64,000 bases of DNA. It comes from Rathayibacter sp. VKM Ac-2754. Its GTDB lineage: Bacteria; Actinomycetota; Actinomycetes; Actinomycetales; Microbacteriaceae. The translations under genes and the position numbers were made by a program. Under the pieces are notes generated by a model, which made no database searches, was not told the DNA's origin, and saw only the letters and a list, made by a program, of their open reading frames with translations. The DNA lies in assembly GCF_009807095.1 (NCBI RefSeq), contig NZ_WUCC01000011.1, forward strand, positions 41,528-105,527. Reading direction: 5' to 3'. Shown one piece after another: positions 56,436-64,000 of this stretch. The first letter of the stretch is position 1. Every line of letters starts with the position of its first letter.

Positions 56436-57863
56436 GTGCCCTCCCCTCGCTCCCTCGCCCGCTCTCCGGATCCGCGGCTGATCACCGCCGTCCTCGCCTT
56501 CGCCGGCATGAGCGCCTCCTTCATGCAGACCCTGGTCGTGCCGATCCAGTCGGAGCTGCCGACCCTCCTCGGCGCCGATCGCAGCGAGACCGCGTGGGTG
56601 ATCACCGCGACACTGCTCAGCGCGTGCATCCTCACCCCGGTGTCCGGCCGGCTCGGCGACCTCTACGGCAAGCGGCGGATGGCGGTCGCCGCGCTCGTGG
56701 TCCTCGTGATCGGCTCGATCGTCTGCGCGTTCGCCGGCGACGTTTGGACGCTGGTCGTCGGTCGAGCGCTGCAGGGCGCCGTGATGGGAGTCATCCCGCT
56801 CGGGATCTCGATCCTCCGCGACACCCTGCACCGCGACCGCCTCCCCGGCGCGATCGCCCTCGTCAGCGCGACCCTCGGCATCGGCGGCGCGCTCGGACTC
56901 CCGCTCAGCGCCCTCGTCGCGCAGAACCTCGACTGGCACGTCCTGTTCTGGATGTCGGCGGCCCTCGGCGTGCTCGACATCGTGCTCGTCCTCCTCGTGG
57001 TGCCGGTGTCGACCCTGCGCGCGCCCGGCAGCTTCGACGTCGTCGGCACGATCGGGCTCGCCATCGGACTCAGCGGCATCCTGATCGCCGTCTCGCGCGG
57101 CAACGACGCGGGCTGGACCAGCCCCGCGATCCTCGGCTCCGGCCTCGGCGGCGTCGCGGTCCTGCTGATCTGGGGCTGGTACGAGCTGCGGCAGTCCAGC
57201 CCGCTCGTCGACCTGCGCGTGGCCGCGCGACCCGCCGTGCTGTTCACCAACCTCGCCTCCGTGGCGGTCGGCTTCGCCTTCTTCGGCGCCCAGATCACGC
57301 TGCCGCAGATGCTCGAGTCGCCGCCGCTGGCCTCGGGCGCGGGCTTCGGGCTCAGCCTGATCGTGGCCAGCCTCGTCCTGGCCCCGTCCGGCCTGGCGAT
57401 GATGGCGACGTCGCCGGTCGCCGCGCGCCTCTCTGCCTCGTCCGGACCGCGGATCGTCCTGATCTCGGGCGCCGCGCTGATCGCCCTCTCGTACCTGCTG
57501 GTGCTCCCGTTCGGCACCGAGGTCTGGCAGATCCTCGTGATCAACGCGCTGATCGGAGTCGGCCTCGGCCTCGCCTACGCCGCGATGCCCACGCTGATCA
57601 TGCGCGCCGTGCCCTTCTCCGAGACCGCCGCCGCCAACGGGCTCAACTCGCTGATGCGCACCCTCGGCACGACCCTGTCGTCGGCCGTCACCGCCGCGGT
57701 GCTCGCCCAGCTGACGGTCACGGTCGGCGCGGTCGACGTCCCGAGCTCCGAGGGCTTCCGCACCACCTTCGTGATCGGCGCGATCGGTGCCGTCGTCGCC
57801 GTCGTGCTGGGGCTGCTGATCCCGAAGGTCTCGCGTCCGGACGCGCGCCCCGCGCTGCCCTGA
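56436..57863 (+). CDS. MFS transporter, DHA2-type (14-helix) efflux
   Basis: 475 residues with ~14 helices. Family features: RSETAWVITATLLSACILTPVSGRLGDLYGKRR (motif A region), ALGVLDIVLVLLVVP, and a long middle hydrophobic part. GTG start at 56436 with GAAGGA 5 nt upstream. Likely proton-driven export of small hydrophobic molecules; the substrate is unknown. The divergent gap contains no clear palindrome. Confidence 0.9.
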   Translation: MPSPRSLARSPDPRLITAVLAFAGMSASFMQTLVVPIQSELPTLLGADRSETAWVITATLLSACILTPVSGRLGDLYGKRRMAVAALVVLVIGSIVCAFAGDVWTLVVGRALQGAVMGVIPLGISILRDTLHRDRLPGAIALVSATLGIGGALGLPLSALVAQNLDWHVLFWMSAALGVLDIVLVLLVVPVSTLRAPGSFDVVGTIGLAIGLSGILIAVSRGNDAGWTSPAILGSGLGGVAVLLIWGWYELRQSSPLVDLRVAARPAVLFTNLASVAVGFAFFGAQITLPQMLESPPLASGAGFGLSLIVASLVLAPSGLAMMATSPVAARLSASSGPRIVLISGAALIALSYLLVLPFGTEVWQILVINALIGVGLGLAYAAMPTLIMRAVPFSETAAANGLNSLMRTLGTTLSSAVTAAVLAQLTVTVGAVDVPSSEGFRTTFVIGAIGAVVAVVLGLLIPKVSRPDARPALP

Positions 57864-57877
57864 CCGCCGGGTGAGAC

Positions 57878-58063
57878 CTACTCGTCGTCCTCCGCGAGCA
57901 TCCGCTCGATCTGCAGCTCGCGCAGCCGCGCCGTCGTCAGCTGGTTCTCGCGCGCGGCGATGGCCAGGCGGCAGAGCAGCACGGCGAGCACGATCAGGAC
58001 CACCGCGATCACGACCACGAAGACGGCGTACAGGACGAAGACGAAGTTGAAGCCGGTCACCAT
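57878..58063 (-). CDS. Single-helix small membrane protein
   Basis: 61 residues: one hydrophobic helix (FVFVLYAVFVVVIAVVLIVL, residues ~8-28) followed by a charged cytoplasmic helix (LTTARLRELQIERMLAEDDE). A TAGGGT box lies 6 nt before the ATG. Convergent with the MFS gene (14 nt). The amphipathic tail suggests membrane scaffolding or partner binding; no family recognised. Confidence 0.75.
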   Translation of the reverse strand: MVTGFNFVFVLYAVFVVVIAVVLIVLAVLLCRLAIAARENQLTTARLRELQIERMLAEDDE

Positions 58064-58069
58064 CGTCCG

Positions 58070-58075
58070 ACCCTA
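58070..58075 (-). promoter_or_regulatory. -10 box, small membrane protein gene (leaderless)
   Basis: TAGGGT on the minus strand, 6 nt before the ATG at 58063. Confidence 0.6.
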
Positions 58076-58299
58076 CTGACGCGCCGCGCCCCGCGGCATC
58101 CCCCGCCCGGCGGACCGCGGCCGGTCTCCGGAGCACCTCCGGCTCGTGGAACTCGGTCCGGCTCGCGGGATATGGACCCTCCGGCGAGCCGCACCGGATC
58201 CTGCGAGCCCGACCGCCCGCCCGCCCCGAGTCGCGCCACCCGCGCGCCCACTCCTACTCTGGGCGGAGGGCGCGCCGTCGCCGGGGGAGCGGAGGCGCG

Positions 58300-59418
58300 A
58301 TGCACGTCGAGCGGGTCGAGTCGCGCGCGCAGTACGACGACTTCAGCCTGCTCCCCGGGCGCCTGCACCCCCGCTCGCTCACCGTCCCGCTGCCCGACGC
58401 GCTGCTGAAGTCGTGGTGGCGCGGGTCGCGCCTGCGGCCGGCCGGAGTCGAGCTGCTCCTCGTCCGCGACCACGGCGGTCGCGTCGTCGGCCGCACGACC
58501 GTGCACTCCGATCCGCGGCTCGACGCCCGGGTCGGCGCCCGCACCCTGCTGTTCGGCGCGACCGAGTTCGCCGACGCCGAGGCGGCCGCCGCGCTGTTCG
58601 ACGCCGTGACCGAGCGGGCGAGCGGGCACGAGCAGATCCTCGGTCCGGTGTCGCTCCTGCCCCACGAGGGCGGCGGAGTGATCACGAGCGGCTTCTCGCA
58701 GCGCGGCTTCGATCGCGTGCTCTGGAACCCGCCGAGCTACCCGGGCGTCTACGAAGACGCGGGCTTCGAGCGGATCTGGGAGGGCGACACCTGGAGCGTC
58801 GAGACGGTGCCGAGGCAGGCGGGTGTCCCGCTCGGTCCGGTGGCCCCCGAGGAGTGGGCGGCCGCGGGCCTGCGCCCCGGCCGTCTCACCGCCGCCCGCA
58901 CCGAGGCCGCTCGCGCCGAGATGCTCGACGTCCTCAACCGCGCCCACGCCGGGTCACCGTCCGGGATCGAGGTGACGGCGGGCGAGGTCCAGCGCGGCTC
59001 GACCGCCGCCGCCGCGATGGCCGCGCTGCTCGACCCCGACATCCTGCGCCTCGCCACCGACGAGGCGAGCGGCCGGATCGTCGGCTTCGCCCTGGCCGTC
59101 CCCGACTACACCCGCTTCCTGCAGAGCACCCGCGGCCGCATGGGCGTCGTCGAGCACGCTCAGGCGCTCGTGACCCGCTCCCGGTTCCGCCAGGAGGCGG
59201 TGCTGCAGCTGCAGTGCACCGATCCCGAGGATCAGGGGCGCGGAGTCGGCACCCTCCTCGGCCGCGATCTCCAGGCGCACCTCGCCGAGCGCGGGTACCG
59301 GCGCCTCCGCGTGCCCGCCATCGCCCGTGACGGGTCGTCGGCGGCACGCGCCCAGCTCGAGCGCTTCGGCGGCGTGCCGATGCACGGCGTCACCTTCTAC
59401 CGGCGCGCGGTGGGCTGA
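58300..59418 (+). CDS. GNAT N-acetyltransferase
   Basis: 372 residues. The C-terminal GNAT domain has motif A in LQCTDPEDQGRGVGTLLGRDLQAHLAERGYRRLRVP (the Q/RxxGxG/A acetyl-CoA loop is DQGRGVGTL). The N-terminal ~200 residues hold a divergent second GNAT-like region. Transfers an acetyl group to an unknown substrate (small molecule or protein). GGGGGAG upstream. A 236-bp gap (58064-58299) before it holds only the leaderless promoter and GC-rich sequence without a clear element. Confidence 0.87.
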   Translation: MHVERVESRAQYDDFSLLPGRLHPRSLTVPLPDALLKSWWRGSRLRPAGVELLLVRDHGGRVVGRTTVHSDPRLDARVGARTLLFGATEFADAEAAAALFDAVTERASGHEQILGPVSLLPHEGGGVITSGFSQRGFDRVLWNPPSYPGVYEDAGFERIWEGDTWSVETVPRQAGVPLGPVAPEEWAAAGLRPGRLTAARTEAARAEMLDVLNRAHAGSPSGIEVTAGEVQRGSTAAAAMAALLDPDILRLATDEASGRIVGFALAVPDYTRFLQSTRGRMGVVEHAQALVTRSRFRQEAVLQLQCTDPEDQGRGVGTLLGRDLQAHLAERGYRRLRVPAIARDGSSAARAQLERFGGVPMHGVTFYRRAVG

Positions 59419-59425
59419 GGGTCGG

Positions 59426-60661
59426 TCAGCGGCAGGCGGAGGCGATCGCCACCGCGTCCGCACCCGGGTCGCCGTAGGGCTCCGTGCCCGAGCCGTCCGC
59501 GAACCCCTGCGACAGCGCCCACGCCGTCGCCCACTTCTCGTCGTCGCCCTCGAACGGAGCCGCGCGGTACAGCTCGTAGCAGCCGTCCTTCGAGGTGATG
59601 GCGTGGCCGACCTCGTGGGCGACCAGCCCGCGGGTCCACTCCGCGCCCCAGTTGCGCTGGATGCTCTCGGTCAGCTGGATCGTCGCCGGCGCCCCGTCCT
59701 CGAGCGTCCACGTCGCGAGCCCGGCGCCGCTGTCGAGCGAGCCGTAGGCGACTCCGTCGATCTCGATGCTCTCCTCCCAGCTCACGTCGATCGGCACGCC
59801 GCCCGCGATCGAGTCGGCGAAGTCGAGCACCTGCTGCTTGCGCGGCCAGTCGGCGGAGGCGCGCTCGGCGAGGCCGTCGGCCTGCGACTGCTGTAGCTCG
59901 GCGACGCGGGCGAGGTAGGCGCGCAGGAGCGCGGGTTCTCCCAGATCGACGGGCTCGTCGGATCCGCCGTAGCCGTGGAGCGCGCGCTCCACGAGCCAGC
60001 GCTGCTCGTGCGTCGCGGCGGTGCTCGCCTCGGCGAGGGCGGTGCCGACCTCGGCCGTCGACGCGGCGAAGTCGGCGGAGGCGGTGCGCGCCTCGCCGAG
60101 CAGCGGACGGATCCGCGCGGTCTGCTCCCGCTGCTCGGCCGCGTCGTCCTCGAGCGCGTCGGAGCGCTCGTCGAAGCCGTCGGCCGCGTCGAAGCGCTCC
60201 TCGGTCTCCTCGGGGTCGACGGGAGGGAGCACCGCCGCGCGCTCGCCGACCGGCACGTCATCGGCCGCGTCCACGACCCGATCGATCGCGCTCAGGTACT
60301 CGTCGCGGCTCACCGCGTCGACGGCGGCCGGATCCGCCGCGGCCACTGCGCTGCGGACGCCGTCCGTCTCGACCGCGACCGCGGCCTCGAGCGCGTCCCA
60401 CTCCGCGACGGCGTCGTCGTGGTCCTGCGCGGTCTCGACGAGTCGTGTGCCCGCCTCCTCGAAGCGCTGCTCGGCGACCTGGCCGCGCACGACGACGGTC
60501 GTCACGGTTCCGCCGACCGCCAGCGCGAGCACGACGCCGGCCGCGATGCCGAGGCGCGCCCCGCGCGACAGGGCGCGCCGAGGCGGGCGCCCCGGGGAGA
60601 GAGCGGCCGGATCGGGCGGCGGGAACGAGCCGGGCGCGGCTCCGGGTGCGGTCGTGCTCAC
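59426..60661 (-). CDS. Membrane-anchored protein with C-terminal HEVGH zinc site
   Basis: 411 residues. Pro-rich N-terminus, one membrane helix (~37-57), a long helical external region with coiled-coil character (~60-290, rich in E/D/A), and a C-terminal metallopeptidase-like domain containing H349EVGH353. The helix is short for a transmembrane segment and the protein may be a type II membrane protein. Structural and Glu/His zinc ligands beyond HEVGH are not clear. GTG start at 60661 with a GATACT box 6 nt upstream. Divergent from the small (p)ppGpp synthetase. Family not recognised. Confidence 0.8.
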   Translation of the reverse strand: MSTTAPGAAPGSFPPPDPAALSPGRPPRRALSRGARLGIAAGVVLALAVGGTVTTVVVRGQVAEQRFEEAGTRLVETAQDHDDAVAEWDALEAAVAVETDGVRSAVAAADPAAVDAVSRDEYLSAIDRVVDAADDVPVGERAAVLPPVDPEETEERFDAADGFDERSDALEDDAAEQREQTARIRPLLGEARTASADFAASTAEVGTALAEASTAATHEQRWLVERALHGYGGSDEPVDLGEPALLRAYLARVAELQQSQADGLAERASADWPRKQQVLDFADSIAGGVPIDVSWEESIEIDGVAYGSLDSGAGLATWTLEDGAPATIQLTESIQRNWGAEWTRGLVAHEVGHAITSKDGCYELYRAAPFEGDDEKWATAWALSQGFADGSGTEPYGDPGADAVAIASACR

Positions 60662-60667
60662 GCGCCC

Positions 60668-60673
60668 AGTATC
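60668..60673 (-). promoter_or_regulatory. -10 box, HEVGH membrane protein gene (leaderless)
   Basis: GATACT on the minus strand, 6 nt before the GTG at 60661; the sequence is a weaker -10 than the other leaderless genes. Confidence 0.45.
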
Positions 60674-60726
60674 GCCTGCGGGACGGGCGTGTCCGCACTC
60701 ACATCCGGCGCTTATGCGACCGCGCG

Positions 60727-60732
60727 TAGGGT
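60727..60732 (+). promoter_or_regulatory. -10 box, small (p)ppGpp synthetase gene (leaderless)
   Basis: TAGGGT, 8 nt before the GTG at 60741. Confidence 0.6.
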
Positions 60733-60740
60733 GTCCGACT

Positions 60741-61478
60741 GTGGATCCCCGCTCGCCAGACACCGTCGCCGTGCCTCCGCTGACCGATGCGGTCGCGCAG
60801 GCCCTCGACGCGACCACCGTCGCCGAGATCCGGGCGCTCCGCGACGACTTCGCGCGCTTCATGCTGCAGTACAAGTTCGGCATGGACGAGATCGTCACGA
60901 AGGTGTCGATCCTGCAGGAGGAGTTCCGCGAGCTGCAGGAGTACAACCCGATCGAGCACGTCACCAGCCGGCTGAAGTCGGCCGACAGTCTCATCGAGAA
61001 GATCGAGCGCAAGGGCTGCGAGACCACGTTCGAGGGCATCGCGGGCGCCATCACCGACATCGCCGGCGTGCGGATCACCTGCAGCTTCGTCTCGGACGTC
61101 TACCGCGTGTTCGAGCTGCTCACCTCCCAGTCCGACGTGACCGTCCTCGAGGTGAAGGACTACATCGCCGAGCCCAAGGAGAACGGCTACAAGAGCCTGC
61201 ACGCGATCGTCGAGGTCCCGGTGTTCCTGTCCGGAGGCTCGGTGAACGTCTGCGTCGAGGTCCAGTTCCGCACCATCGCGATGGACTTCTGGGCGAGCCT
61301 CGAGCACAAGATCTACTACAAGTACGACCGCCAGGTCCCGCAGGAGCTGCTCGACGGCCTCGCCGACGCCGCGCGCACCGCCGCCAGTCTCGACTCCGAC
61401 ATGGAGCGCCTGCACCGCCAGGTCCGCGGCGAGCTGCCGCTGAGGGACGCATCGGCGCCGCGCGCCGTCGACGTCTGA
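60741..61478 (+). CDS. Small alarmone synthetase (RelA/SpoT-like GTP pyrophosphokinase)
   Basis: 245 residues with only the RelA/SpoT synthetase domain, without hydrolase or C-terminal regulatory domains, like RelP/RelQ-type small alarmone synthetases. Visible motifs: RLKSADSLIEKIERKG, ITDIAGVRITCSFVSDVYRVFELL, PKENGYKSLHAIVEVPVF and VEVQFRTIAMDFWASLEHKIYYK (RxxxMDFWxxxEH). Synthesises ppGpp/pppGpp from GTP and ATP in stress, in the cytoplasm. GTG start at 60741 chosen for the -10 spacing and match to family length. Confidence 0.93.
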   Translation: MDPRSPDTVAVPPLTDAVAQALDATTVAEIRALRDDFARFMLQYKFGMDEIVTKVSILQEEFRELQEYNPIEHVTSRLKSADSLIEKIERKGCETTFEGIAGAITDIAGVRITCSFVSDVYRVFELLTSQSDVTVLEVKDYIAEPKENGYKSLHAIVEVPVFLSGGSVNVCVEVQFRTIAMDFWASLEHKIYYKYDRQVPQELLDGLADAARTAASLDSDMERLHRQVRGELPLRDASAPRAVDV

Positions 61479-61504
61479 GCCGCGCCTTCCCGGTTCCGCG
61501 AGCC

Positions 61505-62440
61505 TCAGCTGAGCGCCGTCACCAGCACCAGCAGGAGCACGGCCGTCCCGTTCAGCGTCGCGTGCGACACGATCGCCGCCCCGAGCCGGCCCGTCACCGT
61601 CGAGATCCAGCCGTGCGCGAGCCCCGCGATCACGGTGGTCGTGCCGAGCGTCACGATCGTCGCCGGGTTCACCATCTGGTGCCCGTGCAGCAGGGCGAAG
61701 ACCGCGGTCGACGCGATGACGCTGAAGACGGCCGCCCAGATCCGGCGACCGCGGGTAGGAGGCGCCTCGTCCGTGCGCCGGCGCAGCATCCGGTTCCGCA
61801 CGGCCCGCATCACGACACCGCGGCAGAGGATCTCCTCGACGATCGGCGCGACCACGACGGGGATGACGACCGAGCTGAGCACGAACCACAGCGGATCGGG
61901 CTCGAGGTCGAGGTTCGTCTGCGCATCCTGCAGGTACGGCGAGAAGACCAGCAGCACGGCGACGATCGCCAGGCGCACGCCGATGCCGAGCCCGATGCCG
62001 ATCGGGATGTCGACCCAGCGGAACCGCAGGCCGTAGTCGGCGGCGAGCGACCCCAGGCCGCGCAGCCGCGACGCCGCGATCGGGACGACCAGCCCGACCA
62101 GGTAGCTCCCGAACGCGCCCGCGAACAGCAGACCGGGGGAGTAGGGCAGCACACCGAACCCGAAGAGCAGGATGAGCGCGCCCAGCGGCACGACGATCCC
62201 CACGATCGTGAGCACCGCGGTCGGCAGGCCCCAGCGCACCCGCGGGTCGGGCAGGTAGAGGAGAGAGGAGTACGGGGCTCCCACCGAGGGCTGCGGCTCG
62301 GCCGGCAGCCAGCCGTCGTACGAGGCGGGCGCACCCGGCAGCATCGATCCGGTCGGGGGCGCCCACCCGCGCGGCGCGGACTCCGGAGGATCGAGGGCGA
62401 TCGTCGACGGGTCGGGCGGCGGGAAGGCGGCGGAGTCCAT
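61505..62440 (-). CDS. CPBP-family intramembrane metalloprotease
   Basis: 311 residues, about eight helices after a Pro-rich leader. CPBP/Abi motifs: PIVEEILCRGVVMRAVRNR (EExxxR), FALLHGHQ (FxxxH) and a later ATLNGT (His/Asn position). Related proteins act as CAAX-type or bacteriocin-immunity proteases. A TAGGCT box stands 9 nt before the ATG, slightly longer than in the other leaderless genes. Next on the plus side is the tRNA cluster, transcribed in the same direction. Confidence 0.87.
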   Translation of the reverse strand: MDSAAFPPPDPSTIALDPPESAPRGWAPPTGSMLPGAPASYDGWLPAEPQPSVGAPYSSLLYLPDPRVRWGLPTAVLTIVGIVVPLGALILLFGFGVLPYSPGLLFAGAFGSYLVGLVVPIAASRLRGLGSLAADYGLRFRWVDIPIGIGLGIGVRLAIVAVLLVFSPYLQDAQTNLDLEPDPLWFVLSSVVIPVVVAPIVEEILCRGVVMRAVRNRMLRRRTDEAPPTRGRRIWAAVFSVIASTAVFALLHGHQMVNPATIVTLGTTTVIAGLAHGWISTVTGRLGAAIVSHATLNGTAVLLLVLVTALS

Positions 62441-62449
62441 GGCCGGATC

Positions 62450-62455
62450 AGCCTA
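62450..62455 (-). promoter_or_regulatory. -10 box, CPBP protease gene
   Basis: TAGGCT on the minus strand, 9 nt before the ATG at 62440; compatible with a very short leader. Confidence 0.5.
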
Positions 62456-62510
62456 CGCAGGCGACCTGGGCGAACCGCCCCGGGCCGGAGACGAGGGCCC
62501 CGAACGAGAG

Positions 62511-62544
62511 AAACCCCCGCCATGTAGAAGCTAGGCGAGGGTTT
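62511..62544 (-). terminator. Hairpin downstream of tRNA-Phe
   Basis: AAACCCTCGCC / GGCGGGGGTTT (minus strand), 11-bp stem with one mismatch, loop 12 nt, 3 nt after the tRNA 3' end. Ends in TTTC. Confidence 0.65.
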
Positions 62545-62547
62545 CCG

Positions 62548-62620
62548 TGGCTCCGACGGGCGTCGATCCCGTGACCTCACGATTTTCAGTCGTGCGCTCT
62601 ACCAACTGAGCTACAGAGCC
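62548..62620 (-). tRNA. tRNA-Phe (GAA)
   Basis: 73-nt cloverleaf on the minus strand. Acceptor GGCTCTG / CGGAGCC with discriminator A; D arm GCTC-AGTTGGTA-GAGC; anticodon stem CACGA, loop CTGAAAA with anticodon GAA, TCGTG; T arm CGGGATCGACGCCCG. CCA is not encoded. Confidence 0.97.
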
Positions 62621-62664
62621 GTGCGACGAGAACGCCGCAGGGGCCGCACGTGGCGACCCCGATG

Positions 62665-62690
62665 AAAAGGCCCTTCCTCTCGGAAGGGCC
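62665..62690 (-). terminator. Rho-independent terminator after tRNA-Asp
   Basis: On the minus strand GGCCCTTCC, loop GAGA... GGAAGGGCC followed by TTTTC. Nine-base-pair GC stem with a T-run, the cleanest terminator in the window. Confidence 0.85.
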
Positions 62691-62696
62691 TCTCTG

Positions 62697-62770
62697 CGAC
62701 CCTGACGGGACTTGAACCCGCGACCTCCGCCGTGACAGGGCGGCACGCTAACCAGCTGCGCTACAGGGCC
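62697..62770 (-). tRNA. tRNA-Asp (GTC)
   Basis: 74-nt cloverleaf on the minus strand. Acceptor GGCCCTG / CAGGGTC (one G-U), discriminator G; D arm GCGC...; anticodon loop CTGTCAC with anticodon GTC; T arm GCGGGTTCAAGTCCCGT. CCA not encoded. Confidence 0.97.
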
Positions 62771-62875
62771 TCGTTGCGAAGACAAGCATACTGCCTTCGA
62801 GGCTGTTCGATTTTCACGCCCCGACCCTCGCGGATCGGTGCACTTGCAGGTAGTCGTGGTGAAGCCGGCCCATCG

Positions 62876-62948
62876 TGACCCCAACGGGATTCGAACCCGT
62901 GCTGCCGCCGTGAAAGGGCGGTGTCCTAGGCCACTAAACGATGGGGCC
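62876..62948 (-). tRNA. tRNA-Glu (TTC)
   Basis: 73-nt cloverleaf on the minus strand. Acceptor GGCCCCA / TGGGGTC, discriminator A; anticodon loop CTTTCAC with anticodon TTC; T arm CGGGTTCGAATCCCG. First of the three tRNAs in transcription order; 105 nt separate it from tRNA-Asp. Confidence 0.97.
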
Positions 62949-63187
62949 GGGAGCTCGCGGGGCGACCCTGCGATCGACCCCCCATGACTACCAACACGCA
63001 AGCATAGGGATACCGAGCCGGATATGCAAAACCGAAGGTTTCCGGCATGTGAAGAAGCCCGTCCGGGGCCGGAGCCGCTCTAGGCGCGCCGGTAGTGCCT
63101 TGACTAGGGTTGGTCGGAATTGCAATCCTCCGCGCGATGGAGCCGCACCGTCGGCGGAGGAGGCTCCACCGACACTCCAGAGGTCCC

Positions 63188-64000
63188 ATGCTCCACTCGC
63201 CGCGCCGCTCTCGCCCCGCTCGGTCCTCCGACGCGCCGCGGCCCGGTCGACTCCGCGGCGCTGCCCTGGCCTCCGCCGTCCTCGCCCTCCTCGCCGGCCT
63301 CCTCGTCGCGACGCCCGCGCAGGCCGTCGAGTACCCGTCGTGGGAGGACGTCGAGGCCGCCAAGGGCGACACCGCCGCCGCCGCCGCCCAGGTCGAGAAC
63401 ATCACCTCCCTGATCGACGGCCTGCAGGACGAGGTCGCCGCCGCCCAGGAACTCGCGCAGCAGCGCGGCGAGGAGTACTTCGCCGCTCAGGAGGCGTTCG
63501 ACCAGGCCGCCGAGCGCGCGACCGATCTCGACACGCAGGCCACCGCCAGCGCCGACGAGGCCGACGCCGCCTCGCAGCAGGCGGGCCTGCTCGCCGCACA
63601 GCTCTACCGCACCACCGGAACCGACCTCTCGGTCAACATCTTCCTCGACGGGCAGGACGGCGAGGCCGACGACCTGCTCTCGAAGATCGGCAACATGTCG
63701 AAGCTCGTCGAGCGCTCGAACGCGATCTACGAGCAGGCGAGCACCTCGCGCAACACGGCGTCCTCCCTCGCCGAGCAGGCGAAGGTCGCGCAGACCGAGC
63801 GCGAGCGCCTGAGGGTCGCCGCCGAGAGTGCGCTGGCCGAGGCCACCTCCGCCCAGGCCGCCTCCGAGTCGGCGCTCGCCGAGCAGCAGCAGCAGGGCAT
63901 CATCCTCGAGGAGCAGCTCGCGGCACTGCGCGACACGGAGTCGCGCACCGTCGCCGAGTACCAGGCCGGCGTCGCCGCGCGCGAGGCCGAGCGCCAGCGC
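63188..64000 (+). CDS. Secreted coiled-coil protein, N-terminal part (likely peptidoglycan hydrolase)
   Basis: 271 codons, open at the window edge, no stop. A basic N-terminus and hydrophobic segment ending ATPAQA (signal peptidase I site, residue ~46) show secretion. The visible mature part is almost wholly coiled coil: QVENITSLIDGLQDEVAAAQELAQQRGEEYFAAQEAFDQA, then a short break with YRTTGTDLSVNIFLDGQD, then a second coil. This layout (coil, YR(T/S)GG-like break, coil) is that of NlpC/P60 proteins such as RipA/CwlO, whose catalytic domain would be beyond the edge. AGAGG lies 5 nt before the ATG. Confidence 0.8.
   Translation, partial: MLHSPRRSRPARSSDAPRPGRLRGAALASAVLALLAGLLVATPAQAVEYPSWEDVEAAKGDTAAAAAQVENITSLIDGLQDEVAAAQELAQQRGEEYFAAQEAFDQAAERATDLDTQATASADEADAASQQAGLLAAQLYRTTGTDLSVNIFLDGQDGEADDLLSKIGNMSKLVERSNAIYEQASTSRNTASSLAEQAKVAQTERERLRVAAESALAEATSAQAASESALAEQQQQGIILEEQLAALRDTESRTVAEYQAGVAAREAERQR

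Noticed and set aside
62548..62948. tRNA cluster as an integration site of a genomic island
   Set aside because: All three tRNAs are complete, no partial tRNA copy or integrase is seen on either side, and base composition does not change.
63001..63187. Possible c-di-AMP (ydaO) riboswitch before the secreted coiled-coil gene
   Set aside because: Such genes often have this riboswitch, but I could not match its conserved core in the 187 bases upstream.

Overview
The window is a very GC-rich (about 70%) stretch of an actinobacterial chromosome. Several things point to Microbacteriaceae, in the range of Rathayibacter, Clavibacter or Curtobacterium: an S-(hydroxymethyl)mycothiol dehydrogenase, the actinobacterial phosphomutase / DUF3090 / SCO1664 cassette, many genes that look leaderless (a TANNNT box 5-9 nt before the start codon), and short palindromic 'ctggtcgag...cgtatcgag' intergenic elements. 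The genus is an inference. Genes are dense, often overlap by ATGA or TGATG, and use GTG starts freely. I see no phage, insertion sequence, plasmid or CRISPR sequence.

Layout. 0.1-4.6 kb: a NarL-type two-component pair, an SMP-30-like hydrolase and small genes. 4.6-9.4 kb: an MFS exporter divergent from an SDR / TetR / lipid-binding-like / class III aminotransferase operon; two near-identical 22-24 bp palindromes in the shared promoter region are probable TetR operators. 9.4-17.3 kb: a complete peptide/nickel-type ABC importer cotranscribed with a flavin-dependent monooxygenase and divergent from a GntR/UTRA regulator. 17.3-24.5 kb: a PQQ-type sugar dehydrogenase lipoprotein, palindromic repeats, an AAA ATPase + VWA pair, and the SCO1664/DUF3090/phosphomutase cassette. 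24.6-30.6 kb: an ABC exporter, a twin-hairpin repeat, a 2H phosphoesterase, RecQ and a small membrane protein. 30.6-36.7 kb: a LacI-controlled sugar operon (two GH43-like proteins, a CUT1 ABC importer and the LacI gene) with two TGTATCGRTACA boxes upstream. 37-42.9 kb: acyl-CoA oxidase, malate dehydrogenase, a metallo-beta-lactamase-fold hydrolase with mycothiol-dependent formaldehyde dehydrogenase, and a FetB-like permease.

43.0-53.3 kb is the most unusual part. A GH26-like lipoprotein is followed by a tightly overlapping run: a GAF-SpoIIE phosphatase, a GH26-like domain fused to an OpgC-type membrane acyltransferase, a BcsA-like glycosyltransferase with an extra segment of about 155 residues, a STAS anti-anti-sigma-type protein, an RsbW-like ATPase and a membrane SpoIIE phosphatase. 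A third secreted GH26-like protein converges on it. I read it as a surface or extracellular polysaccharide synthesis, modification and trimming locus whose synthase is controlled by a partner-switching module encoded in the same operon.

53.5-64 kb: proline iminopeptidase, MarR, zinc metallopeptidases, an MFS transporter, GNAT, a small (p)ppGpp synthetase, a CPBP membrane protease, tRNA-Glu, tRNA-Asp and tRNA-Phe on the minus strand, and the start of a secreted coiled-coil protein that runs off the end.
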